A DNA stretch of 15,300 nt from Meridianimarinicoccus sp044221805 (lineage in GTDB: Bacteria; Pseudomonadota; Alphaproteobacteria; Rhodobacterales; Rhodobacteraceae), in assembly GCA_044221805.1 (NCBI GenBank), contig JBGAOK010000087.1, positions 1-15,300 of the forward strand. The letters run 5' to 3'. Shown here piece after piece: positions 1-6,730 of this stretch. The stretch's first letter is position 1, and each line of letters opens with the position of its first letter. The notes under the pieces are model-generated. The model was not told the origin of the DNA. It was given only the letters and a program-made list of their open reading frames with translations, and searched no databases. Made by a program: the position numbers and the translations under genes.

Positions 1-468
1 ACCGAGGGCGCCCGCGAGGAGCGCGAGAGCGTGATCGACGGTCGCGGCGCGGACCGGGCCGCGGCCGATCGCGCCGAAATCGACCGTCCGGGTCAGGGTC
101 GGCGCGCCGCGTCGGGCGAGGCCGAAGCAGACCCGGCCTTCGGGTTTCTGCGCCGTGCCGCCGCCGGGGCCGGCGATGCCGGTGACCGCGACGGCGAGCG
201 TGGCGGCGGAGCGGGCCAGCGCGCCCTCGGCCATCTCGCGGGCGACCTGTTCCGAGACCGCGCCATGGGCGGCGAGGGTTTCGGCCCGGACCCCGAGCAT
301 GTCCTCTTTGGCGGCGTTCGAATAGGTGACGAAGCCGCGGTCGAACACGTCGGAGGAGCCGGGGATCTCGGTCAGGGCGCCGGCGATCAGCCCGCCGGTG
401 CAGCTTTCCGCGGTGGCGATCATCGCGCCCCGGGCGCGGGCGAGCGCGAGGAGGTCGGCGGCGCTCAT
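1..468 (-). CDS. pncC: CinA C-terminal-domain family protein, nicotinamide-nucleotide amidase (3' end cut by window)
   Basis: Stand-alone CinA C-terminal domain, the family that hydrolyses nicotinamide mononucleotide to nicotinic acid mononucleotide in pyridine nucleotide salvage; cytosolic. 156 codons are visible with no stop before base 1. The family is usually about 160 residues, so only the last few are likely missing. Seen directly: TAESCTGG at residues 19-26, YSNAAK at 49-54 and VTGIAGPGGG at 95-104. The Ser of ESCTGG and the Lys of YSNxxK are the conserved catalytic positions of the family. The ATG overlaps the TGA of pgpA as ATGA (465-468), so translation is probably coupled; the upstream Shine-Dalgarno is weak (GGGGT). 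The N-terminal MoaB-like domain of full-length CinA is absent, as is usual for this subfamily in proteobacteria. The family call is firm; the enzymatic role is inferred from the family. Confidence 0.93.
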   Translation of the reverse strand, partial: MSAADLLALARARGAMIATAESCTGGLIAGALTEIPGSSDVFDRGFVTYSNAAKEDMLGVRAETLAAHGAVSEQVAREMAEGALARSAATLAVAVTGIAGPGGGTAQKPEGRVCFGLARRGAPTLTRTVDFGAIGRGPVRAATVDHALALLAGALG

Positions 469-965
469 ACCCCGATCACCCCGTGGGCGATGAAGGCGGC
501 GAAGGCCACCAGGATCGCGGCGGCGAACCCGGCGATCAGGTCGTCGAGCATCACGCCCGTTGCGCCGGGCTGGCGGTCGGCCCAGCCGATCGGGCCGGGT
601 TTCCAGATGTCGAACAGCCGGAAGGCGAGGAAGGCGCCGACCCAGCCCGGCCAGGGGAAAAGCCAGGGATCGACCCCGGCATGGCTCAGCCCCAGCGACA
701 GCGGCCAGAGCGCGAGCCACTGGCCGGCGACCTCGTCGATGACGATCTCGCTTTCGTCATGGGCGCCTGTGGCGCGTTCCTCGGCCGTGGCCGCCCACCA
801 GCCGAGGCCGGTGACCAGCAGCGTCGCGGCGGCGAGCAGGGCGAAGCCGCCCAGCCCGTGCAGCAGCCAGCCCAGCGGCAGGGCCGCGGCCGCGCCCCAG
901 GTGCCCGGGGCGGGGCGCAGCAGGCCGATGCCGCCGACGGTGGCGACCAGGCGGCTGGGTCTCAT
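465..965 (-). CDS. pgpA: Phosphatidylglycerophosphatase A
   Basis: 166-residue inner-membrane phosphatase that removes the phosphate from phosphatidylglycerophosphate to give phosphatidylglycerol. Seen directly: the acidic signature DESEIVIDE (residues 70-78) followed by AGQW, the FRLFDIWKP motif (about 115-123) and GVMLDDLIAG (137-146), all hallmarks of PgpA. Hydrophobic stretches at about 22-55, 105-117 and 142-163 fit a small polytopic membrane protein of normal family length. The ATG (965-963) overlaps the ispDF stop as ATGA, and its own stop overlaps the next gene's ATG in the same way. The Shine-Dalgarno GGTGG is weak, so coupling to ispDF translation is likely. Longer in-frame starts toward 1235 lie inside ispF coding sequence and were not used. 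Confidence 0.95.
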   Translation of the reverse strand: MRPSRLVATVGGIGLLRPAPGTWGAAAALPLGWLLHGLGGFALLAAATLLVTGLGWWAATAEERATGAHDESEIVIDEVAGQWLALWPLSLGLSHAGVDPWLFPWPGWVGAFLAFRLFDIWKPGPIGWADRQPGATGVMLDDLIAGFAAAILVAFAAFIAHGVIGV

Positions 966-2119
966 GCCGCCACCAGGGTGACCGAGGCGAGCGCGGCGAT
1001 GCCCTCGCGCCTTCCGGTGAAGCCGAGCTGTTCCGAGGTGGTGGCCTTGACGCTGACCCGGTCGGCGGCGACGCCCAAGAGCCCGGCCATCAGCGCCTGC
1101 ATCGCGGCGGCATGGGGGGCGATCTTCGGCGCCTCGCAGATGATGGTGCAGTCGGCATTGCCGATCCGGTAGCCCCGTTCGCCGGCGCGGGCGACGGCGT
1201 GGCGCAGGAAGATCGCGCTGTCGGCGCCCTTCCATTGCGGATCCGAGGGCGGGAAGTGCCGGCCGATGTCGCCATCGGCGAGCGCGCCGTAGATCGCGTC
1301 GGTGACCGCGTGCATCGCCACGTCGGCGTCGGAATGGCCGGACAGCTTGCGGTCGTGCGGGATGCGGATGCCGCAGAGGATCACCGCCTCGCCCGGGGCG
1401 AAGGCGTGGACGTCGAAGCCGTTGCCGAGGCGGATGTCCATCGGGGTCTCCTTCCGCTGCTCGAGGATGCGGGCGGCGCGGGCGAAGTCGCCCGGCAGGG
1501 TGATCTTGATGTTGTCCTCATCCCCGTCGACGATGGCGACGTCAAGGCCATGGGCGCGGGCGACTTCCACGTCGTCCAGCGCGCCGCCGGGATGGGCCGC
1601 ATGGGCGGCCAGGATCGCTTCGCGCCGGAAGCCCTGCGGGGTCTGGGCGCGGAAGAGCCCGGCGCGGTCCTGGGTGCCGCTGACCCGGCCCGCGGTGCCG
1701 CGCCACAGCGCGTCGGTGACCGCCAGCCCCGGCGCCGCGCCGGGGGCGCTGTCGAGCGCGGCGAGCACCCGGTCGATCAGGGCGGGGCTGACGAAGGGCC
1801 GGGCGGCGTCGTGGATCAGCACCTGCCCGATGCCCTCGGGCACGGCGGCCAGCCCGGCGCGCACCGAGGCGTCGCGGCTGTCGCCGCCGGCGACGGTGCG
1901 GATCTGCACGTTTCCGGGCAGTGGGACGAGGGAGTCGAAGCGGGCCTGATCGTCGGGGTGGATCACAACCACCAGATGCGAGACCAACCGATGCGCCGCC
2001 AGCGCGCGGAGTGTGCGCCGGAGCACGGGTTCGCCGGCAATCGGTTGATATTGTTTCGGGATGTCGCCACCGGCCCGGCTGCCCCTGCCGGCGGCGACAA
2101 TGATGGCGGCGACGGTCAT
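962..2119 (-). CDS. ispDF: Bifunctional IspD/IspF enzyme (MEP isoprenoid pathway)
   Basis: 385-residue fusion of 2-C-methyl-D-erythritol 4-phosphate cytidylyltransferase (IspD, about residues 1-222) and 2-C-methyl-D-erythritol 2,4-cyclodiphosphate synthase (IspF, about 227-385). It covers two non-consecutive steps of the MEP pathway to IPP and DMAPP; the IspE step between them is encoded elsewhere. IspD part: nucleotide-binding IIVAAGRGSRAG near the N terminus with PKQY at 21-24, and HDAARPF at 103-109. IspF part: FDVHAF with metal ligands Asp236 and His238, the third ligand His270 in DADVAMH, and TSEQLGFTGRREGIA near the C terminus. The start was chosen at MTVAAIIVAAG because GAGGGGG (2133-2127) lies 7 nt upstream; a start at 2173 would add 18 unlike residues. 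IspDF fusions are known in several alphaproteobacteria. First gene of the leftward operon. Confidence 0.96.
   Translation of the reverse strand: MTVAAIIVAAGRGSRAGGDIPKQYQPIAGEPVLRRTLRALAAHRLVSHLVVVIHPDDQARFDSLVPLPGNVQIRTVAGGDSRDASVRAGLAAVPEGIGQVLIHDAARPFVSPALIDRVLAALDSAPGAAPGLAVTDALWRGTAGRVSGTQDRAGLFRAQTPQGFRREAILAAHAAHPGGALDDVEVARAHGLDVAIVDGDEDNIKITLPGDFARAARILEQRKETPMDIRLGNGFDVHAFAPGEAVILCGIRIPHDRKLSGHSDADVAMHAVTDAIYGALADGDIGRHFPPSDPQWKGADSAIFLRHAVARAGERGYRIGNADCTIICEAPKIAPHAAAMQALMAGLLGVAADRVSVKATTSEQLGFTGRREGIAALASVTLVAA
1442..1453 (-). promoter_or_regulatory. Internal ribosome binding site at the IspD/IspF junction
   Basis: On the minus strand AAGGAG (1453-1448) sits 6 nt before ATG 1441-1439, which is codon 227 of ispDF and exactly the natural first Met of the IspF domain (MDIRLGNGFDVH). 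The match to anti-Shine-Dalgarno and the spacing are better than at several real starts in this window. It may be a relic of a separate ispF gene or may allow free IspF to be made as well as the fusion. The site is seen; its use is inference. Confidence 0.5.
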
Positions 2120-2309
2120 GGCAGAGCCCCCTCGTGGTCGCCCGGGTTTACGCTGTGCCGCCCGCGAAGACAATCGGACCCGACATGACCACTAAAATGA
2201 CTATTTTTTGTGCGCAGCCGGTCTGACGTGTCATCATGGCGTCAGGAGCCTTTGATAAGCGGTACGCGCATCGGTAATCGGAAGGCCATTCCGCGTAAGG
2301 ATTGGGCAG
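2120..2309. promoter_or_regulatory. Divergent intergenic region between ispDF and dusB
   Basis: 190 bp without a gene, containing the most AT-rich stretch here (2187-2212, around CTAAAATGACTATTTTTTG). Both operons must start in this segment. On the plus strand TTGATA (2252-2257), 17 nt, then TAATCG (2275-2280) is a possible promoter with a good -35 and a poor -10. An inverted repeat CTGACG (2223-2228) / CGTCAG (2240-2245) with an 11-bp spacer lies just upstream and could bind a regulator. On the minus strand a weak TTGTCT-17-TAAACC pair (about 2180-2152) precedes ispDF. No clear sigma-54 -24/-12 element was seen. The presence of promoters follows from gene layout; the exact boxes are uncertain. 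Confidence 0.4.
2297..2301 (+). promoter_or_regulatory. Ribosome binding site that fixes the TTG start of dusB
   Basis: AAGGA followed by 8 nt and then TTG at 2310. No ATG or GTG in this frame nearby has such a site, and the protein from the TTG begins just before the conserved LLAPMAGITD. Confidence 0.7.
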
Positions 2310-3293
2310 TTGACCATTCGCTTTGCAGCACGGGCCCTGAAATCGCCAGTTCTTCTGGCACCGATGGCGGGGATCACCGACTTGCCGTTCCGGCGGCTCG
2401 TGGCACGTTTCGGTGCCGGGCTGGTCGTGAGCGAAATGGTCGCAAGCCGCGAGTTCCTGACCGCGCGGCCCTCGGCCCGCGACCGGACGGCGCTGGGGCT
2501 GGGCGAGGCCGATACCTCGGTGCAGCTTGCCGGGCGCGATCCGGCGCTGATGGCCGAGGCGGCGCGGCGGATCGAGGCCGAGGGGGCGCGGATCCTCGAC
2601 ATCAACATGGGCTGCCCGGCGAAGAAGGTCACCGGCGGGCTGGCCGGGGCGGCGCTGATGACCGATCTCGACCATGCGCAGCGGGTGATCGAGGCGGTGG
2701 TGGCGGCGGTGGAAGTTCCGGTGACGCTGAAATGCCGGCTGGGCTGGGCCGATGGCAGCCGCAACGCCGCCGATCTGGCGCGCCGGGCCGAGGCGGCGGG
2801 AATCGCCCTGCTGGTGGTCCATGGCCGGACGCGCTGCCAGTTCTACACCGGCCGGGCCGACTGGGCGGCGATTGCCGGGCCGGTGGGTGCGGTGGCGATC
2901 CCGGTGGTGGCGAATGGCGACATCCGGTCGGTGGCCGAGGCCCGGGCGGCGCTGGCCGCCAGCGGCGCGGCCGGGGTCATGGTGGGGCGCGCGGCGCAGG
3001 GCCGGCCCTGGCTGCTGGCCGAGATCGCGGCGGGACTGCACGGCACGGCGGCGCCAGAACCGCCACGCGAGGGGGCGTTTTCCGACATGGTGATGGAGCA
3101 TTACGAGGACATGCTGGGCTTCTATGGCGCGACGCTGGGAGCGCGGATCGCGCGGAAGCATCTGGGCTGGCACATGGACACCGCCGCCACGCCGGCGCCG
3201 CTGCGGGCCGAGATCATGACGGCGGACAGTCCCGCCCGGGTGCGCAAGGCGCTGCCGGGGGCGCTGGCCGGGCACGGGGCGCTGGCCGCATGA
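2310..3293 (+). CDS. dusB: tRNA-dihydrouridine synthase (DusB / NifR3)
   Basis: 327-residue FMN enzyme that reduces specific uridines in the tRNA D-loop to dihydrouridine using NADPH; cytosolic. TIM-barrel motifs seen: LLAPMAGITDLPFR (15-28), INMGCPAKK with the catalytic Cys at 102, TLKCRLGW, VVHGRTRCQFYTG, IPVVANGDI and the phosphate-binding GVMVGRAAQGRPW. Length is normal for the Dus family. It is the first gene of the dusB-ntrB-ntrC unit, the classic nifR3 position of Rhodobacter. Its TGA overlaps the ntrB ATG (3290-3293), so ntrB is probably translationally coupled to it. Start codon TTG, supported by AAGGA 8 nt upstream. The functional link between tRNA modification and the nitrogen regulators is unclear; their co-transcription is a conserved alphaproteobacterial arrangement. 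Confidence 0.95.
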   Translation: MTIRFAARALKSPVLLAPMAGITDLPFRRLVARFGAGLVVSEMVASREFLTARPSARDRTALGLGEADTSVQLAGRDPALMAEAARRIEAEGARILDINMGCPAKKVTGGLAGAALMTDLDHAQRVIEAVVAAVEVPVTLKCRLGWADGSRNAADLARRAEAAGIALLVVHGRTRCQFYTGRADWAAIAGPVGAVAIPVVANGDIRSVAEARAALAASGAAGVMVGRAAQGRPWLLAEIAAGLHGTAAPEPPREGAFSDMVMEHYEDMLGFYGATLGARIARKHLGWHMDTAATPAPLRAEIMTADSPARVRKALPGALAGHGALAA

Positions 3294-4375
3294 GCGGTAA
3301 CTGGGGGGACACGCTGTGGGCGTCGCTGCCGATTCCGGCGCTGCTGCTGAACGGTGACGACACCATCGCCGACATCACGCCGGCGGGCGAGGCGTTCCTG
3401 AACACCTCGGCCAAGCAGCTGCGCGGCAAGCCGGTCTGGGACAAGCTGATGATCGACGCCCCGCTCGAGGAGGCCTTCGCTCGGGTCCGCCGCGACCGGG
3501 CCGGGCTGTTCATCAACGACGTGGACGTCAGCAGCGGGATGCGCCCGCCGGTGCAGTGCAACATCCAGATCGGCCGGGTCGGCGACGATTCCGGGCGGGT
3601 GCTGGTGCTGTTCGAGCCGCGCCAGATCGCCGACCGGATGGACCGGGCCAACATGGTCAAGTCGGCGGCCAAGTCGGCGATCGGCATGGCCGAGATGCTG
3701 GCGCACGAGATCAAGAACCCGCTGGCCGGAATCACCGGGGCGGCGCAGCTGCTGGCGATGGGCCTGTCGGGCGACGACCGCGAGCTGACCGACCTGATCG
3801 TCGGCGAGGCGCGGCGGATCTCGAAGCTGCTGGACCAAGTCGAGCAGTTCGGCAACCTGCGCCCGCCGGTCCGGAAAGCGCACAACCTGCACGACTTGCT
3901 GGACCGGGCGCGCAAGTCGGCCGCCCTGGGCGTGGCGGCGCGGATGAAGATCGTCGAGGACTACGACCCCTCGCTGCCCTCGACCTTCGTGGACGGCGAC
4001 CAGATGCTGCAGGTGTTCCAGAACCTGATGAAGAACGCCGCCGAGGCCGCCAACCCGAAGACCGGCGGGGTGATCCGGCTGCACACCTTCTATGACCTGG
4101 CGCTGCGGCTGCGCCGGCCCGACGGGTCGGGCGCGCCCTTGCCGCTGCAGGTCGAGATCATCGACGACGGTCCGGGCCTGCCGCCCGAGATCGCCGACAA
4201 CATCTTCGATCCCTTCGTCTCGGGCCGCGAGAACGGCACCGGGCTGGGCCTGGCCCTGGTATCGAAGATCATTTCCGCACATGACGGGTGGATCGGAGTG
4301 GAAAGCGTGCCGGGGCGCACGGTTTTCCGAATCTCCCTGCCCGTAGCCCCCAAAGAAGCCTCGGAGGACCTCTGA
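3290..4375 (+). CDS. ntrB: Nitrogen regulation sensor histidine kinase NtrB
   Basis: 361-residue soluble histidine kinase/phosphatase that controls NtrC according to nitrogen status, classically through PII proteins. Domains: an N-terminal PAS domain (about 8-115), then dimerisation/phosphoacceptor helices with MLAHEIKNPLAGI and the phospho-His at 139, N box FQNLMKNAAEA, G1 box DDGPGLP and G2 box GTGLGLALV in the ATP-binding domain. There are no membrane segments, as expected for NtrB. Length matches the family. It starts within the dusB stop (ATGA, 3290-3293), and its stop shares one base with the ntrC start (TGATG, 4373-4377). It should be made in proportion to NtrC. Confidence 0.95.
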   Translation: MSGNWGDTLWASLPIPALLLNGDDTIADITPAGEAFLNTSAKQLRGKPVWDKLMIDAPLEEAFARVRRDRAGLFINDVDVSSGMRPPVQCNIQIGRVGDDSGRVLVLFEPRQIADRMDRANMVKSAAKSAIGMAEMLAHEIKNPLAGITGAAQLLAMGLSGDDRELTDLIVGEARRISKLLDQVEQFGNLRPPVRKAHNLHDLLDRARKSAALGVAARMKIVEDYDPSLPSTFVDGDQMLQVFQNLMKNAAEAANPKTGGVIRLHTFYDLALRLRRPDGSGAPLPLQVEIIDDGPGLPPEIADNIFDPFVSGRENGTGLGLALVSKIISAHDGWIGVESVPGRTVFRISLPVAPKEASEDL

Positions 4376-5739
4376 TGGACGGTACGATCCTCGTTGCCGA
4401 TGACGACCGCACGATCCGCACCGTGCTGACCCAGGCGCTGACCCGGGCCGGATGCAAGGTGCACGCCACCTCGTCGCTGATGACGCTGATGCGCTGGGTG
4501 CAGGAGGGCAAGGGCGACCTGGTGATTTCGGACGTCATCATGCCCGATGGCAACGGACTCGAGACGTTGCCGAAGATCAGCAAGGAACGCCCTGGCCTGC
4601 CGGTGATCGTGATCTCGGCCCAGAACACCATCATGACCGCGATCCAGGCCGCCGAGGCGGATGCCTTCGACTATCTGCCGAAGCCCTTCGACCTGCCCGA
4701 CCTGATGAAGCGCGCGGCGCGGGCGCTGGAGGTCAAGCGCCGGGTGCCGGCGCCGCGGACCCAGCCGACCGAACGCACCGACGAGTTGCCGCTGGTCGGG
4801 CGCACCCCGGCGATGCAGGCGCTGTACCGGCTGGTGGCGCGGGTGATGAACACCGAGCTGTCGGTGATGATCACCGGCGAGAGCGGCACCGGCAAGTCGC
4901 TGATCGCGCGCGCGATCCACGATTTCTCGGACCGCCGGACAATGCCCTTCGTGGTCGCCTCGGCGGCTGATCTGGTGGGCGCGGACGGACCGGCGACGCT
5001 GGCGGCGCGGGGCCGCGGCGGGTCGATCCTGTTCGACGAGGTCGGCGACTTCGACCCCGACACCCAGGCGCGCATGGTGCGGATGTTCGACAGTTTCGGC
5101 GATTCCGCGCCGCGGATCATGGCGACCTCGCAGACCGATCTGGGCACGCGAATCGAGGAGGGCGCGTTCCGGCAGGATCTCTATTACCGGCTGGGCGGCG
5201 TCACCATCGCGGTGCCGGCGCTGCGCGAGCGGGTCGACGACATCCCGCTCTTGGCCGAGCATTTCCTGTCCCGCTCGGAACGCGACGGCGGCCCGACCCG
5301 GCGCTTCTCGAACGACGCGCTCGAGATGATCCGGGCCTATTCCTGGCCGGGCAACGTCCGCCAGCTGGAGAACACCGTGCGCCGGCTGGTGGTGACCAGC
5401 CCCGAGGACGAGATCACCAAGGCCGACGTGGCCCATGTGCTGGGCAACCAGCCGGCGATGGAGCCGATGACCGGACGCCCCGAAAGCGACAAGCTGTCAG
5501 CCTCGGTCGGCTCGCATCTGCGCCGGTACTTTGACCTGCACGGCGGCGTGCTGCCGCCGCCGGGCCTTTACCAGCGCATCCTGCGCGAGGTCGAGACGCC
5601 GCTGATCGAGATCGCGCTGGATGCCACCGGGGGCAATCAGGCGAAGTGCGCCGACCTGCTCGGGATCAACCGGAACACCCTGCGCAAGAAGATCACCGAC
5701 CTTGATATCCGCGTGACACGCCGGCGAAAGTTGATGTAA
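4375..5739 (+). CDS. ntrC: Nitrogen regulation response regulator NtrC (lacks GAFTGA)
   Basis: 454-residue response regulator. Receiver domain with acidic pocket VADDD at 7-11, phosphorylatable Asp53 (SDVIMPDG) and Lys103 in PKPF. AAA+ ATPase domain with Walker A GESGTGKS (168-175), Walker B SILFDEVGD (217-225), FRQDLYYRL and the SWPGNVRQLEN arginine-finger region. The C-terminal Fis-type helix-turn-helix is at about 418-441 (GGNQAKCADLLGINRNTLRK). Between the PFVVASAADL segment and Walker B, the usual ELFGHEKGAFTGA stretch is missing; only about 17 residues link them. This loop contacts sigma-54. NtrC of R. capsulatus likewise lacks it and is known to activate the sigma-70 polymerase, so the same is inferred here. 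GGAGG (4363-4367) precedes the ATG. The longer frame from 4288 lies inside ntrB. Confidence 0.95.
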   Translation: MDGTILVADDDRTIRTVLTQALTRAGCKVHATSSLMTLMRWVQEGKGDLVISDVIMPDGNGLETLPKISKERPGLPVIVISAQNTIMTAIQAAEADAFDYLPKPFDLPDLMKRAARALEVKRRVPAPRTQPTERTDELPLVGRTPAMQALYRLVARVMNTELSVMITGESGTGKSLIARAIHDFSDRRTMPFVVASAADLVGADGPATLAARGRGGSILFDEVGDFDPDTQARMVRMFDSFGDSAPRIMATSQTDLGTRIEEGAFRQDLYYRLGGVTIAVPALRERVDDIPLLAEHFLSRSERDGGPTRRFSNDALEMIRAYSWPGNVRQLENTVRRLVVTSPEDEITKADVAHVLGNQPAMEPMTGRPESDKLSASVGSHLRRYFDLHGGVLPPPGLYQRILREVETPLIEIALDATGGNQAKCADLLGINRNTLRKKITDLDIRVTRRRKLM

Positions 5740-5747
5740 ACGGGCCA

Positions 5748-5796
5748 CAGGGCGTTGCCGCCCTGCCGCAACCTGCGCCCGAAGGCGCAGGTGCGG
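5748..5796 (+). terminator. Two back-to-back hairpins in the ntrC-ntrY gap
   Basis: First hairpin: CAGGGCG (5748-5754), loop TTGC, CGCCCTG (5759-5765), 7 bp perfect. Second begins at the next base: CCGC (5766-5769), bulged A 5770, ACCTGCGCC (5771-5779), loop CGAA, GGCGCAGGT (5784-5792), GCGG (5793-5796), i.e. 9 + 4 bp around a single bulge. No T-run follows, so this is not a textbook intrinsic terminator. It may be an attenuator, an mRNA 3'-end stabiliser or a processing site that separates ntrBC from ntrYX expression. The structure is seen; the function is inferred. Confidence 0.5.
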
Positions 5797-5821
5797 GCCT
5801 GAGACGTCGTCAGAGGTCATC

Positions 5822-6730
5822 ATGCGGCCAAAGCTCGGCCTGTCGGTCTGGAACGCGCTGATCGAACTCGGACGCCGGAAACGGGTCCAGACGCTTGGCA
5901 CGCTGGCGCTGGTGATCCTGGGTCCGGTTCTGGCGGTAGCGACCTTCATCGTGCTCGGGCCCTTGGTGGTCGAGCCCTCGACCAATTCGCTGCGCCTCGT
6001 GCTGCTGGCGGACCTGGTCTATATCCTCGTCCTGGCGACGCTGGTGCTGTTCCGCATCATGGGCATGATTGCGGCGCGGCGGGCGAAATCGGCCGGCTCT
6101 CGGCTGCACCTGCGGCTGACCGGGGTCTTTGCCATCGTGGCGTTGGTGCCGACCGTGCTGGTCGCGGTCTTCGCCGGGCTGACCCTGAGCGTGGGCCTCG
6201 AGGGCTGGTTCTCGCAGCAGGTGCGCGAGGTGATCGGCGCCTCGCTGGCGGCGGCGCAGGCCTATGACACCGAACAGGCCGCCGACCTGACCGAGGATGC
6301 CGGAGCGCTGGGGTCGCTTCTGGACGCCCAGCGTCGCAACACCGCGGTGATGACCGACGGCGACTTCCGGGTGGTGCTGGCGCAGGGCCAGGCCCAGATC
6401 CAGCGCGGCCTGAAGGAAGCCTACGTGATCGACGGCGGCGCCGAGATCCGGGCGCGGGGCGAGCGGAGCTATCTGTTCGACTACGAGCCGCCGACGACCG
6501 AGCAGATCGCCGAGGCCGGCACTGGCGCGGTGGTGATGATCCGCGACTGGAACAACGACGAATTCCGCGCCCTGGTGGCGCTGTCGGCGTTTCCCGACCG
6601 CTATCTGCTGGTTTCCCGCGTGGTGGACGGCGACCTGCTGAGCCTGCTCGACCACACCGAGGCGACGGCGCGCGCGGCCGATCGGCCGGTTGGCGGCGGC
6701 GGCGGCGCGGGTCGGCGACGGCGATCTTGA
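5822..6730 (+). CDS. ntrY: NtrY N-terminal fragment (membrane and periplasmic part)
   Basis: 302 residues as written; about the first 284 are genuine NtrY. Three hydrophobic segments at about 24-50, 57-83 and 99-125 are the N-terminal membrane helices. A periplasmic sensor region follows to about residue 270, ending in YLLVSRVVDGDLLSLLD. The last 18 residues, rich in Gly and Arg, are out-of-frame readthrough after the junction. If made, this product would lack every catalytic domain and the membrane helix that should return the chain to the cytoplasm. Confidence 0.7.
   Translation: MRPKLGLSVWNALIELGRRKRVQTLGTLALVILGPVLAVATFIVLGPLVVEPSTNSLRLVLLADLVYILVLATLVLFRIMGMIAARRAKSAGSRLHLRLTGVFAIVALVPTVLVAVFAGLTLSVGLEGWFSQQVREVIGASLAAAQAYDTEQAADLTEDAGALGSLLDAQRRNTAVMTDGDFRVVLAQGQAQIQRGLKEAYVIDGGAEIRARGERSYLFDYEPPTTEQIAEAGTGAVVMIRDWNNDEFRALVALSAFPDRYLLVSRVVDGDLLSLLDHTEATARAADRPVGGGGGAGRRRRS
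6668..6680 (+). other. Deletion/frameshift junction in ntrY
   Basis: The join between the two NtrY frames falls in an alternating GC run, GCGCGCGCG (6668-6676), followed by GCCG. The upstream frame reads ...EATAR and the downstream frame reads ARPIGRL across the same bases, so the two ends overlap in a short repeat, as expected for slippage or short-homology recombination. Confidence 0.75.

Noticed and set aside
2120..2173. Upstream ATG extending ispDF by 18 residues
   Set aside because: The extension is not IspD-like, and the ribosome site GAGGGGG lies 7 nt before ATG 2119.
2148..3275. Long minus-strand frame opposite dusB (and similar ones opposite ntrB, ntrC, ntrY, ntrX and hflX)
   Set aside because: Low-complexity composition, no motifs, and full overlap with conserved genes on the other strand.
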